64,000 nucleotides of DNA from Dyella sp. GSA-30 (GCF_027924605.1 NZ_AP027042.1:1465524-1529523); one strand, 5' to 3'; counted from the first letter of the stretch, positions 9,434-18,531 are shown. Notes: generated by a model not told the origin, from the sequence alone. A program made the numbers and translations.

Positions 9434-10888
9434 TTAAGCCTCCGGCGTACCTTCCTCGTCGTCGCTATCGAGCAGGCTTTCGCCCAGCAGTTGCTGGGTT
9501 GCGCCATCGGAAAGCGTTTCGACCCCGCGCAGCTTGCGCTCGATCGCACGCGTACGCTGCCCCGCGCTGCTGATGCTGTTGCGCACGGTATCGAGCTGTT
9601 TGCCGGTGCGTTCCAGCACGGTAGCGAACTTGCCGAATTCGCTCTTGACCGCGCCGAGCAAGGTCCAGACCTCGCTGCTGCGCTTGGCGATGGCCAGGGT
9701 ACGAAAACCCATCTGCAGGCTGTTGAGCAGGGCGGTCAGGGTGGTTGGGCCGGCAATCGTGACGTGGTGATCGCGCTGCAGTATCTCGAACAGGCCCGGG
9801 CGGCGAATGACCTCCGCATAGAGCCCTTCGGTCGGCAGAAACAGTACGGCGAAGTCGGTCGTGTGCGGTGGCGCGACGTATTTGCTGCGGATCCGTTTGG
9901 CTTCCTCGCGGATGCGCAGCTCCAGTGCACGTCCGGCCTGTTCCGCAGCCACCGCGTCGACGGCTTCCTGTGCGTCGAGCAGGCGCTGGTAATCCTCGAT
10001 CGGAAACTTGGCGTCGATCGGCAGATACAACGGCTCTTCGTCGTTCGGGCCGGGCATGCGCACGGCAAATTCCACGCGCTCGCCGCTGCCGGGCACGGTG
10101 GCCACGTTCGACTCGTATTGTTCGGGCGCTAGCATCTGTTCCAGCAAGGCGCCCAGTTGGACTTCGCCCAGCATGCCGCGGGTTTTTACATTGGTAAGCA
10201 CGCGCTTGAGGTCGCCTACGCCGCTGGCAAGGCTCTGCATTTCGCCAAGGCCGCGCTGCACCGCTTCAAGTCGTTCGGACACCAGTTTGAAGGATTGGCC
10301 CAGGCGGGCTTCCAGCGTGCTTTGCAGTTTCTCGTCGACCGTCGCGCGCATCTGCTCAAGCTTGACGGCGTTGTCGTCCTGCATTGCCTTGAGCTTGGTT
10401 TCGAGGGTCTGGCGAATTTCGCCGAGACGTTTCTCGTTGTCGCCCGTCAGTGCGCTCAATCGCTGCTGCAGCAACTCGCCGAAACGGTTCAGGGCGAGCG
10501 AGGATTCTTCGCGACCGCGGCGTGCGTCTTCGGTCAGGCGTTGCGCGAGGGTCTGCAGGCCAAGATCGGTGCGCTCGGTTAAAACGTCCATGCGTTGACC
10601 AAAGGCGCTGATGCGCTCGTGCTGCTGCTCGCCCATCGCGCTGAGTTGTTCCTGCACCAGTCCGCGGAACTGACCCATGGTCTGGGCCAGTTCGCCGCGT
10701 CCTGCGCGCTGCTCCTGTGCCAGCACATCGCGCAGGTGCCGGTTGTCGTCCTTGAGCGCATCCAGGCGAGCCGCTAGCCCCGCATCGCCGCGGCCACGCA
10801 ACAGCAATACGACCTGCAAAACCAGGACGATCACGGCGACGACGACCAAGGCGGCCAGAAGAAGATCGGTAAGCGGCATCAGGAACAT
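9434..10888 (-). CDS. rmuC: DNA recombination protein RmuC
   Basis: RmuC limits recombination at short inverted repeats and is thought to be a membrane-anchored nuclease-like protein. This 484-residue protein has an N-terminal membrane anchor (LLLAALVVVAVIVLVLQVVLLL). A long coiled-coil follows (about residues 35-215), and then the conserved RmuC domain with VKTRGMLGEVQLGALLEQML and the restriction-endonuclease-fold core (PIDAKFPIEDYQRLLDA, VAPPHTTDFAVLFLPTEGLY). A second in-frame ATG three codons inside could be the true start. Confidence 0.95.
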   Translation of the reverse strand: MFLMPLTDLLLAALVVVAVIVLVLQVVLLLRGRGDAGLAARLDALKDDNRHLRDVLAQEQRAGRGELAQTMGQFRGLVQEQLSAMGEQQHERISAFGQRMDVLTERTDLGLQTLAQRLTEDARRGREESSLALNRFGELLQQRLSALTGDNEKRLGEIRQTLETKLKAMQDDNAVKLEQMRATVDEKLQSTLEARLGQSFKLVSERLEAVQRGLGEMQSLASGVGDLKRVLTNVKTRGMLGEVQLGALLEQMLAPEQYESNVATVPGSGERVEFAVRMPGPNDEEPLYLPIDAKFPIEDYQRLLDAQEAVDAVAAEQAGRALELRIREEAKRIRSKYVAPPHTTDFAVLFLPTEGLYAEVIRRPGLFEILQRDHHVTIAGPTTLTALLNSLQMGFRTLAIAKRSSEVWTLLGAVKSEFGKFATVLERTGKQLDTVRNSISSAGQRTRAIERKLRGVETLSDGATQQLLGESLLDSDDEEGTPEA

Positions 10889-10954
10889 CCAGGGAGCATG
10901 GGGGCCAGTCTAAGCGACGCCGTCTCAGCTTGTGCGATTGGGCGGCTGGCGGCG

Positions 10955-12016
10955 CTATTTTAGCCGTTGCTGTCGGCGCAGGAAGCGTAGCGTCAGCTGT
11001 TCAAGCCGACGTGGGTAGTTCACATCGGCGGCTGCCACTGCCCGGTGCAGACTGCCGTTGCCCCAGCCAGCCAATACCGCCGGATGGATATACGAAGCCC
11101 GGCAAACGGCCGGTGTGTTGCCCAGGACGCCCGCCACCTCCTTGATGGCAGTCAGGAGCAGGCTGCGCCGTGCGCGCTCGCCGCCTTTTTCCGGTAGCGG
11201 CACTCGTGCCAGCTGACGCACCGCCTGCACGGTGCCGCCCCAGGTGCGAAAGTCCTTGGCGGTGAAGTCGTCGCCACAGGCCTCGCGCAGGTAGTCGTTC
11301 ACCATGCCCGAGTCGATCGGTTGGGGATGGCCCTGGTCGTCCAGGTATTGGAACAGGCGCTGGCCGGGCAGTTGTTGTACACGTCGTATCACCCGCAGCA
11401 GGCGGCGATCGTCCAGCTCGATATCGCGTTCCAAGCCGCCCTTGCCGCGAAAATGCAGTCGCAAACGGCCGCGTTCGCGGCGAACATGACGCGAGCGCAA
11501 GGTGGTCAGGCCGTAGCTGTGATTGTCGCGTGCATAGCCTTCATTGCCGACGCGAATCATGGTGTCGTAGAGCAGTCGTACGACCAGTGCCAGCACCTTC
11601 TCTCTGGGCAGGCCTGGGCGCGCCAGATCGCGACTGACGTGTCGCCGCAGACGCGGCAGGCTGGCGCCAAAAGCGATCACGCGATCGAATTTGCCGCCAT
11701 CGCGTACCGTGCGCCAGTGCGGGTGATAACGATACTGCTTGCGTTTGCGGGCATCGCGCCCGGTAGCTTGCAGATGGCCGCGTGGGTTTGTGCAGATCCA
11801 TACGTCGATATAAGCCGGTGGGACGGCCAGCGCACGAATACGGGTCAGCTCTGCCTTATTGGCGATGCGGCGGCCCTTGGTATCCACATAGCTGAAACCG
11901 TTGCCTGCGCGCCGTCGCCGGATGCCGGGCTGCTCGTCGGAGACATAGACCAGCCCGGCATCGCGCGCCTGCCGGCGCGCTTCCTGGTCGGTCGTGCTGA
12001 GCTTGGCCTGAGGCAT
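10955..12016 (-). CDS. Type IB DNA topoisomerase
   Basis: This is a poxvirus/eukaryote-like topoisomerase IB of 353 residues. It relaxes supercoils through a 3'-phosphotyrosyl intermediate without ATP. Catalytic residues are recognisable. The tyrosine is in AVCRASYIHPAVL near the C-terminus. Upstream basic residues lie in RVGNEGYARDNHSYGLTTLRSRHV and the KDFRTWGGTVQAVRQL block. Such enzymes are scattered in bacteria (Pseudomonas, Deinococcus, Xanthomonadales) as accessory topoisomerases. The gene is monocistronic. Confidence 0.94.
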   Translation of the reverse strand: MPQAKLSTTDQEARRQARDAGLVYVSDEQPGIRRRRAGNGFSYVDTKGRRIANKAELTRIRALAVPPAYIDVWICTNPRGHLQATGRDARKRKQYRYHPHWRTVRDGGKFDRVIAFGASLPRLRRHVSRDLARPGLPREKVLALVVRLLYDTMIRVGNEGYARDNHSYGLTTLRSRHVRRERGRLRLHFRGKGGLERDIELDDRRLLRVIRRVQQLPGQRLFQYLDDQGHPQPIDSGMVNDYLREACGDDFTAKDFRTWGGTVQAVRQLARVPLPEKGGERARRSLLLTAIKEVAGVLGNTPAVCRASYIHPAVLAGWGNGSLHRAVAAADVNYPRRLEQLTLRFLRRQQRLK

Positions 12017-12073
12017 GCCCAGCCAGTGTGACCGGTGACGATCAAGCCGATGTGTAGGAACCCTGATGCTGCT

Positions 12074-13249
12074 TTAGAGCACGCGGCAGAATACGGCTTT
12101 CAGATAGCGCCCCTCGGGCACATCGGTGCGTACAGGGTGGTCGGTACCGGCGCCGGCAACATGCAATACCTGGATTTCACGCCCGGCATTGAGCGCCACG
12201 CGACGCAGCGTTTCAAGGAAATCCGCCTCGCTGACCAAGCCGGTGCACGAGCAGGTGAGCAACAGTCCGCCGGGCGGAATGACATCGAGCGCAAGGCGGT
12301 TCATCGCGAAGTATTTCTTCAGCGCGTCGATGATCTTGGTGCGATCGCGGGTCAGCTTGGCCGGGTCGAGGATGACCGCATCGTAGGTTTCGCCGCGCGA
12401 AACGGCCTGGCGCAGCCAATCGAAAATATCCGCCTGCTCGAAACGTACCTCGACGTTGTTGGCCTGCGCGTTGGCGCGTGCGACATCGAGGATGCCGTTG
12501 TCCATGTCCACGCCGATCGCCTCTTTCGCGCCCGCGGCCATCGCATGCACCGCGAAGCCGCCGGCGTTGCAGCAAAGGTCGAGCACACGGCGTCCCTTCG
12601 CCAGTTCGGCAAAGCGCTTGCGATTGTCGCGCTGATCGGCAAAGAAGCCGGTCTTGTGGCCCGAGCCCGGGGCGGCGTGAAAGCGCAAACCGTGTTCATG
12701 CACCTGGACCGCGTCCGGCGCGTCCATCGCGCGGCAATCGAACGACTCCTGCTTCTGCACATGGGTCTCGGCGAACCAGTAAAGCCGTGCATTCGGAAAA
12801 TGTCGCAGCAGCGCCTGATGGATCGTCTCGCGGAAACGCCACATGCCGGCGGCGAAATATTCGATCACCAGGATATCGTCGTAGCGGTCGACGATCAGGC
12901 CGGACAGGCCATCGCCCTCGCTGTGCACGACACGCCAGGCGTCGCTGTCGCGATCGAGTTGCAGCACCTGCCGGCGCAGCGTCACGGCCTGCTCGATCCG
13001 CTTCTCGATCCAGCCGGCGTCGATCACTTCGTTCGCGTCCGTGGTCAACAGCCGTAAGGCGATGCGCGCGTGACCGTTCCAGAAGCCGCGCCCGACAAAC
13101 CTTCCCTTGGCATCCACGACGTCCACCAGGCTCCCGGGCGGCAACCGATCGGCCGGTTTTTGCACCTGGGCGGACCAGATCCAGGGATGACCGGGCATGC
13201 GGTCGGTTTTGAGCGAGATGGTGGGGAGCGTGCTGGCAACGGTATTCAT
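12074..13249 (-). CDS. rlmI: 23S rRNA (cytosine-C5)-methyltransferase RlmI-like
   Basis: This 391-residue protein has an N-terminal PUA-like domain (begins ISLKTDRMPGHPWIWSAQ), an EEHUB-type middle part, and a C-terminal Rossmann methyltransferase domain. The SAM-binding motif is RVLDLCCNAGGFAVHAMAAG. Further motifs are YDAVILDPAKLTRDRTKI and the cysteine-containing LLLTCSCTGLVSE typical of m5C enzymes. RlmI methylates C1962 of 23S rRNA. The frame is open for 63 codons upstream, but the ATG giving MNTVASTLPT is the family-like start. Confidence 0.9.
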   Translation of the reverse strand: MNTVASTLPTISLKTDRMPGHPWIWSAQVQKPADRLPPGSLVDVVDAKGRFVGRGFWNGHARIALRLLTTDANEVIDAGWIEKRIEQAVTLRRQVLQLDRDSDAWRVVHSEGDGLSGLIVDRYDDILVIEYFAAGMWRFRETIHQALLRHFPNARLYWFAETHVQKQESFDCRAMDAPDAVQVHEHGLRFHAAPGSGHKTGFFADQRDNRKRFAELAKGRRVLDLCCNAGGFAVHAMAAGAKEAIGVDMDNGILDVARANAQANNVEVRFEQADIFDWLRQAVSRGETYDAVILDPAKLTRDRTKIIDALKKYFAMNRLALDVIPPGGLLLTCSCTGLVSEADFLETLRRVALNAGREIQVLHVAGAGTDHPVRTDVPEGRYLKAVFCRVL

Positions 13250-13393
13250 CGGTGAATGATACCGCCCATTCGTGTTTTCGCATGCTTTCGGCCGCTGGGG
13301 CCTCGGATGACCGCCTGGCGGTTGTGCCGGCTTTTTGTGCACGAAGGCGCGTATTGCGCGTCGGTAACTGGCCCAGAGTGCCATCACTCGATA

Positions 13394-13433
13394 AGATCCC
13401 TGGCCGGATGGCCTTGCCATCCCCGGGGGATCT
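13394..13433 (+). promoter_or_regulatory. Long hairpin in the leader of the muralytic gene cluster
   Basis: AGATCCC (13394-13400) pairs with GGGATCT (13427-13433). Inside it GGATGGC (13406-13412) pairs with GCCATCC (13416-13422) around a 3-nt loop. The nested dyad ends 25 nt before the ATG of the exported hypothetical gene. It could be an operator, an attenuator or an mRNA structure. There is no T-run for a simple terminator. Confidence 0.45.
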
Positions 13434-13458
13434 GCCACTCGATTGATCAGGGAATGAG

Positions 13459-14334
13459 ATGAAGTCGTTTAAAACGCCATTGAAAGCGCGTCGCTCCTTT
13501 GTGCCGCTTATTTTCGTGCTCGCGCTATCGCCGCTTTCGTTCACCGCCATGGCGGCAAGCCCGGCCCCGGTGGCCAAGGACGTCGTTGCCGGCGACGCCC
13601 CACCGGTAGCGCCAGGAAAATTCATCGATGCCATTTATGACAAGGAAGGTGATGGCTCGTCAGCCTATGCCGTTGCCAATGGCGCCTGGGCGCATTATTG
13701 GTACGGCCACGCCTTTCAGTTGAATGGAAAGCAATACTTCACCGGGTTTGTCTATAAAACGGCAAACCACTATGGCAAAGATACCGCTAACGCGCTCCCC
13801 AATCCGGAGACCAAGGCGACGATTGCCCAGGCCACGTTTGAGAAATCCTCCTCCGCGTGGACGATGGTGACCGCAGACCGCTATATCGGTGAGTTTGGCG
13901 GTTCAGAAAAAGGCGATCCGATCAGCAAGAACGGTAGCGCTCAGACATTTCAGCTTTCCGATGGAAATGCGCTGCTGGCTGTGCCCACTCAAGCGAGTAT
14001 GGGCGAGGGTCAGAATCAGCAAGGCGCGGAACTGTTTCTACTCGACGCCAAGAAACGCAGTTGGGCCTATGTCGGCCGCGTTGCCGTCGGCGAAGACAAT
14101 GCCGATAACTGCGCGGATTCGGCGAAAAACGCCGACCTTCCGCCCTGCTGGAAATACAGTGGCAAAGTCGAATTCGTCGCGCAGGCCGGCAGCCCGATGC
14201 CTTCGATTCATGTGGCCATGCAAGGGACGACCTATGGCGCTGCGGGTAGTCAGGTGCGCAAGCTGACCGATGCGGATAGCGCGGACTATCGTTTCGATGC
14301 CAAGGCCAATGTCTACCAGCAGGTCAAACACTAA
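13459..14334 (+). CDS. Exported hypothetical protein, first gene of muralytic cluster
   Basis: This 291-residue protein is of a family I do not recognise. Residues 1-32 form a Sec signal peptide (RRSFVPLIFVLALSPLSFTAMA), predicting a periplasmic location. The mature part is soluble and mixed alpha/beta, with aromatic-rich HYWYGHAFQLNGKQYFTGFVY and two cysteines (NCADSAKNADLPPCW) that could form a disulfide. It is 37 nt upstream of a large peptidoglycan-active protein and in the same direction. A periplasmic partner next to a cell-wall hydrolase fits an immunity or inhibitor protein, but this is inference from position only. It could equally be a binding protein. A hairpin lies in its leader. 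Confidence 0.75.
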   Translation: MKSFKTPLKARRSFVPLIFVLALSPLSFTAMAASPAPVAKDVVAGDAPPVAPGKFIDAIYDKEGDGSSAYAVANGAWAHYWYGHAFQLNGKQYFTGFVYKTANHYGKDTANALPNPETKATIAQATFEKSSSAWTMVTADRYIGEFGGSEKGDPISKNGSAQTFQLSDGNALLAVPTQASMGEGQNQQGAELFLLDAKKRSWAYVGRVAVGEDNADNCADSAKNADLPPCWKYSGKVEFVAQAGSPMPSIHVAMQGTTYGAAGSQVRKLTDADSADYRFDAKANVYQQVKH

Positions 14335-14371
14335 CGCGTCATTGTTGTCATCGTCGAACAAGGAGAGTGCC

Positions 14372-16189
14372 GTGTCGCAAGAATATTCCCGTTCCCAGGT
14401 GCTGGACATCATCGAGGCCGAGGCGCTCAAACGGCACATCCCCAAGGATGATTTTCTTCGCTTTGCCGATATCGAGACGGGTGGCACCTTCAATGCTCAT
14501 GCGCAATCGACGCATAGCAGCGCGAAGGGACTGTTTCAGTTCACAAACGCAACGGCGGCAGCCTATGGCCTTACCGGGCGCGAGCTGGATCCCGTCGCCA
14601 ATACCGCCGCCGCCGCGCAGCTTTATCTGGATAACCGCGACGCGATCGTTCGTGGCCATGCCGCGACCGGCAATCCCTACCTCTCCGGCAAGGCGGCGCC
14701 CGACGGTCTGGACATGTATCTGGCGCACCAGCAGGGAGGCGCCGGCTATCGTTCGATCCAGGACGCCATTGCGACGGGGAAGTTCGACAAGGAAAGCACG
14801 CGAACCAATATCACCAACAATGTGGGCGATGATTTCAAGAAGCTCACCGGGCACACCACAAGCGAGCTTTCCGGCATGTCCGACCGCGACATGGCGAAAA
14901 CCTTCGTGGGATATTGGAACGCCAAGTTCGAGCATGTGCAGATTCCGGAGAAGGGGATCGGTCCAACGCATGCGCAGACTCCCGCCGCTCCACACATCGC
15001 ACCGCATATAACGCCGCCGCATGCGTCGACCCCGTCGCCGCAGGCAGCATCCGCGCAGACCCAGGCCCCGGCATCTGGCGGTCCGCATGACATCACGATC
15101 GGTCAGGCCTATGCGCTGACCGAGAAATACCAGAACGTCACCCACTACGGTCTGGGAAAGAAAGATCCGGACAAGGGCTCGGTGGATTGCTCGGGCTGGG
15201 TGGTGAAGATGCAGAACGCCACCATGGAAGAGATCAACCAGAAAGCCGGACGTGATGTCTTCAGCGAAAAGGAGATGTTTTCCAAGGGCAACGACGCCGC
15301 CGCAACGATTGTCGAGAAGTCGGCGCAACGCTCAGGGCAGCTGCTGGAAGGCAAGCAGATTACGGCCGGCGCGCTCAAGGAAGGCATGATCATCGGCGAG
15401 GACAACGGGCCGCAGAGTTTCGACAAAGGTCGTTACAAGGGTATCGATCACATCACCATGGTGGTGCGCGACCCCAAGACCAACGAGCTGATGATCAGTC
15501 AGTCCAGCAGCCATAAAGGCGTGCATTTGCAGCCAGTAGCCGATTACCTGGCCTACAAGCAGTCGCACGGTGTGCAGCTTTACGCCACCGACCCGCTCGC
15601 GAAAGCGCGTAACCTCATGCATGACTCGCACCCGACGGTCGCGCCGGCCTCCGCACAGGCGACGCGCGCGGGGCATGTCGCACCGCATGCCGCGCATGGC
15701 GTACTGAAAGAGGGCAATAAGAGCGAGGACGTCCAGAAACTGCAAGAGCAGTTGATCAAGTTGGGTGTCAAGGATGCACAAGGTCATCCATTGACGCCGG
15801 ACAAGGAGTTTGGCCCGCGTACGACCGAGGCCGTGAAAGCCTTTCAGGCGACACACAACCTCAAGCCGGACGGAGAGGTCGGCCCGCAGACGATGAAGCA
15901 GCTGCAAGAGGCGTTGAAGCAGCACGCGCCGGCGGGACCGGCCGTAAAGGCGCCCTCTCCAGCGGAAGGCATGATCGATCGCATGATGTCCGCCATGAAG
16001 ACCGGCGATTACCAATCCGTACTGAATGCCGCCGGTGACGCGGCACGTACGGCGACGGGCCTGGAGTTCCGTGGCAACGTTACGGCGCAGGTCAACGCGC
16101 AGGAGCATCACACCGCTACACAGCAGCAACAGCAAAGCCAGCAGCCCGAGCATGCTGCGCACGGTGGACAGAAGCTGGGAGGGCACTGA
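14372..16189 (+). CDS. Multidomain peptidoglycan hydrolase (SLT + NlpC/P60-like + PG-binding)
   Basis: This 605-residue protein has three cell-wall modules in order. Residues 20-165 resemble a lytic transglycosylase SLT domain (RFADIETGGTFNAHAQS with candidate catalytic Glu35, then SAKGLFQFTNATAAAYGL). Residues 250-410 resemble an NlpC/P60-type cysteine peptidase (Cys in VDCSGWV at about 273, His in DHITMVV at about 360). Residues 445-525 match a PG_binding_1 repeat (EDVQKLQEQLIKLG, FGPRTTEAVKAFQ, DGEVGPQTMKQL). A Pro/His-rich linker (about 200-235) and a Gln-rich tail (about 580-595) flank them. There is no signal peptide, so export would need a special route, such as type IV or VI secretion, or lysis. 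The start is GTG, chosen because AAGGAG lies 6 nt upstream; the frame itself is open further up. It overlaps the next gene by one base (TGATG). Confidence 0.82.
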   Translation: MSQEYSRSQVLDIIEAEALKRHIPKDDFLRFADIETGGTFNAHAQSTHSSAKGLFQFTNATAAAYGLTGRELDPVANTAAAAQLYLDNRDAIVRGHAATGNPYLSGKAAPDGLDMYLAHQQGGAGYRSIQDAIATGKFDKESTRTNITNNVGDDFKKLTGHTTSELSGMSDRDMAKTFVGYWNAKFEHVQIPEKGIGPTHAQTPAAPHIAPHITPPHASTPSPQAASAQTQAPASGGPHDITIGQAYALTEKYQNVTHYGLGKKDPDKGSVDCSGWVVKMQNATMEEINQKAGRDVFSEKEMFSKGNDAAATIVEKSAQRSGQLLEGKQITAGALKEGMIIGEDNGPQSFDKGRYKGIDHITMVVRDPKTNELMISQSSSHKGVHLQPVADYLAYKQSHGVQLYATDPLAKARNLMHDSHPTVAPASAQATRAGHVAPHAAHGVLKEGNKSEDVQKLQEQLIKLGVKDAQGHPLTPDKEFGPRTTEAVKAFQATHNLKPDGEVGPQTMKQLQEALKQHAPAGPAVKAPSPAEGMIDRMMSAMKTGDYQSVLNAAGDAARTATGLEFRGNVTAQVNAQEHHTATQQQQQSQQPEHAAHGGQKLGGH

Positions 16190-16776
16190 TGTCCGCCGAG
16201 GAGGGGATGCAGAAGGAGGACATCGAGGCGCTGGCCTTCAAGACCGGCGCCTTGCTGGAGCAGTTTGTCCGCTACTGCGAGCAGCAGGGCCAACATCAGA
16301 CGGCCATGGCCGAGCGCCTGCAGTACGCCATCGGCAGCGTGCCGGAGCAGATGAAGCAGTCGGCGGACAAGCTTTTCTCGACACTTCCGCAAACGGTGAT
16401 GGTGCAGCTCGACAGTGGCTTGAGCGCGCCGATAAAAAACTACGAACGGAAACTGCAGCAATCGAGCGAGCAGCTGCAGGAGCGTGTCGGGCAGCTGACC
16501 AGGCAGTTGGCGCAGTTGGAATCGTTCAGTCGGCGCCTGGTGTGGAAAGTTGCCGCGCTGGTTATCGCGGCGCTTCTGGTGGCGGTAGTCGGTGGTGCGA
16601 CGGCGGTTTCGTACTACCGCGACCAGATCAAGCAGAGTCAGCTGTCCGCCGACCTGCTGCATGCGTACAACCAGGCTGACGTGACCTTATGCGATGGGCA
16701 GCTGTGCGCGAATATCGACAAGGCCAGGCAAAAATACGGCGAACACGGCCAGTATCAACCCGTGCGGCTGCGTTGA
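16189..16776 (+). CDS. Membrane-anchored coiled-coil protein, third gene of muralytic cluster
   Basis: This 195-residue protein of unknown family has a cytoplasmic N-terminal helical and coiled-coil part (about residues 1-115, for example YERKLQQSSEQLQERVGQL). One strong membrane segment follows (WKVAALVIAALLVAVVGGA, about residues 121-139), then a C-terminal domain of about 55 residues with two cysteines (VTLCDGQLCANI). Its ATG overlaps the stop of the hydrolase gene (TGATG) and has GGGAGGG as ribosome site, so it is translationally coupled. The layout resembles accessory membrane proteins of relaxosomes or secretion systems, but I cannot name a family. It may act as membrane adaptor or immunity protein for the hydrolase. 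Confidence 0.75.
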   Translation: MSAEEGMQKEDIEALAFKTGALLEQFVRYCEQQGQHQTAMAERLQYAIGSVPEQMKQSADKLFSTLPQTVMVQLDSGLSAPIKNYERKLQQSSEQLQERVGQLTRQLAQLESFSRRLVWKVAALVIAALLVAVVGGATAVSYYRDQIKQSQLSADLLHAYNQADVTLCDGQLCANIDKARQKYGEHGQYQPVRLR

Positions 16777-16820
16777 TGGCGTGATCGGCAGGCGACAGTA
16801 CTGCTGACCGATCATGCTGT

Positions 16821-17285
16821 TCAGCGCAGGCGCAACACCAGCCAGGAGAGCAGCGCGAGCAAATTCAGGCCGATGCGCGAGACGGCCGGGCCGGCCAAGG
16901 CAAGCACGAAGCCCTGGCTGCCGAAGTGCCAGTCGATGCTCAGGCGCGGCGACGACTGCACGGTGGCGAAGACATTGATAAAGGCCGTCGCGTGCAGCGC
17001 GTAGCTGAATACCGGTGTGGCGATCAGCGGGATCTGCAGGACCTGTGCCCAGCTGGAAAACGAAACCCCACGGCCATCGCCTTCGAGCAGCAGCACGCCG
17101 GCGATCAGGATGAACGCATACAGCAGCAGGCCGATCAGGGCGAGGATGGTGTCGTTGGTATTACCCAGCGGCAACAGGCGGTGCAGCATCTGGGCGACCC
17201 CATAGAGGCCGCCGGCGATTTCGAAGATGCCGATCACACGGAACAGAATGGAGCGCACGAGCTTCGCCTCGTCCAAAAGCGGCAA
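16821..17285 (-). CDS. Four-helix inner-membrane protein of unknown function
   Basis: This 154-residue hydrophobic protein has about four membrane segments (around residues 12-35, 43-65, 78-100 and 125-150). It begins MPLLDEAKLVRSILFRVIG and ends with the basic VLRLR. No conserved catalytic motif is visible and I do not recognise a family. It lies on the minus strand, convergent with the muralytic cluster, and 49 nt after the ygiC-like gene. It could belong to the same transcript as the ygiB/ygiC-like pair. Confidence 0.65.
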   Translation of the reverse strand: MPLLDEAKLVRSILFRVIGIFEIAGGLYGVAQMLHRLLPLGNTNDTILALIGLLLYAFILIAGVLLLEGDGRGVSFSSWAQVLQIPLIATPVFSYALHATAFINVFATVQSSPRLSIDWHFGSQGFVLALAGPAVSRIGLNLLALLSWLVLRLR

Positions 17286-17334
17286 GCTTAGCCTAACCGT
17301 GCCGGCTTGTTCCGCGCGCTCCCGTTCTCCGCTA

Positions 17335-18531
17335 CTACGCGATTAATGTGGCCTTCGGTGCAGCGGCGGAGCCATCGTCGATGATGGCGTGTGGCACAAA
17401 ATGCGCGCTGTCCCGGGTGATCGGCGAGTGGTCTTCGCGCAGTCCCATGCCGCAGGCGCGGTCGCCAACCACCCAGCTGCCGATCAGCATATGGCGTCCA
17501 TCGAAGCTGGGCAGGGGATGATAGGCCTGGCGGATGCAGGGGCCGTCGGTATATGGGCCGCTGGAATCGAGCGCGCTGCCATCGGGCAGGCGCATGGCGA
17601 TATTGGCCCCTTCGCGCGAGTACAAGGGCTTGCGTACCCAGCCCGGCGCAAGCGCGGTGGCATCGTCGAATACTGCCGGCAGCAGGTTGGGATGGCCGGG
17701 ATGCTTTTGCCACAGCAACGGCAGGATGCCCTTGTTGCTCAGTACCGCCTTCCATGGCGGTTCGATCAGCTGCATGCCCGAGCGCGGCAGATAACTACCG
17801 AACTCCTCGCGCATCATGTCTTCCAGCGGATACAGCTTGAACAGGCAGCCGATCACCCGGTCGCTGAGGTCGGTAAAGCGTCCGTCGCGTGAGATGCCGA
17901 TGTCTTCGATGGCGATCTCGCCGCAATCGATGCCCGCCTGGATTGCGCAATCGCGCAGATAAGCCACCGTGCCCTGGTCTTCGTTGGAGCCGCGCACGGC
18001 CGAGGCATAGAACGGCCGAGCGATGCGTGTGGCGATCGTGCCGAAGGCCTCGACCAGCGATTCGTAGATCGAGTTGAACTGATCGGCACCGGCCGGCAGC
18101 GCACCGCGCATCAGCTGCTGTTCCAGCCATTGCCACTGGAAAAACGCTGCTTCGAACAGCGAGGTGGGCGTGTCGTAGTTGAATTCGTAGAGCTTGGCCG
18201 GGCCGTTGCCGTCGTAGGCCAGGTCCATGCGGCCATACAGATGCGGATCGCGCTTGCGCCAGCTTTCGGCAATCCAGTCCCAGTGCGTAGCGGGAATGTC
18301 GAGCTGCCGCATCGTCTGTTCGTTGCGCACGATGTCGTCGACCAGATCGAGCGCCATATCGTGCAGCTCGGTGGTCGGCGCTTCGATATCGTCTTCGATC
18401 TCACGCAGCGTGAAGGCGTAATAGGCCGATTCGTCCCAGTACGGTTGCCCGGCTATGGTGTGGAAATCGAAACCGCTTTCGGCAGCAAGCTCGCGCCAGT
18501 TCGGGCGCTCGACAATCGGGACGCGTCGCAT
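17335..18531 (-). CDS. Glutathionylspermidine synthase family ATP-grasp protein (YgiC/YjfC-like)
   Basis: This 398-residue protein resembles the synthetase half of glutathionylspermidine synthase. It is an ATP-grasp enzyme family (YgiC and YjfC in E. coli) that forms amide bonds with unknown substrates. Typical stretches are MDLAYDGNGPAKLYEFNYDTPTSLFEAAFFQW near the middle, KAVLSNKGILPLLW, and YDTP/REGANI blocks towards the C-terminus. Unlike the bifunctional Gsp enzyme it lacks the amidase domain. Its ATG shares a base with the stop codon of the upstream lipoprotein gene (TAATG). The same ygiB-ygiC order occurs in E. coli, which supports the assignment. Glutathionylspermidine formation itself is not shown. 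Confidence 0.88.
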   Translation of the reverse strand: MRRVPIVERPNWRELAAESGFDFHTIAGQPYWDESAYYAFTLREIEDDIEAPTTELHDMALDLVDDIVRNEQTMRQLDIPATHWDWIAESWRKRDPHLYGRMDLAYDGNGPAKLYEFNYDTPTSLFEAAFFQWQWLEQQLMRGALPAGADQFNSIYESLVEAFGTIATRIARPFYASAVRGSNEDQGTVAYLRDCAIQAGIDCGEIAIEDIGISRDGRFTDLSDRVIGCLFKLYPLEDMMREEFGSYLPRSGMQLIEPPWKAVLSNKGILPLLWQKHPGHPNLLPAVFDDATALAPGWVRKPLYSREGANIAMRLPDGSALDSSGPYTDGPCIRQAYHPLPSFDGRHMLIGSWVVGDRACGMGLREDHSPITRDSAHFVPHAIIDDGSAAAPKATLIA

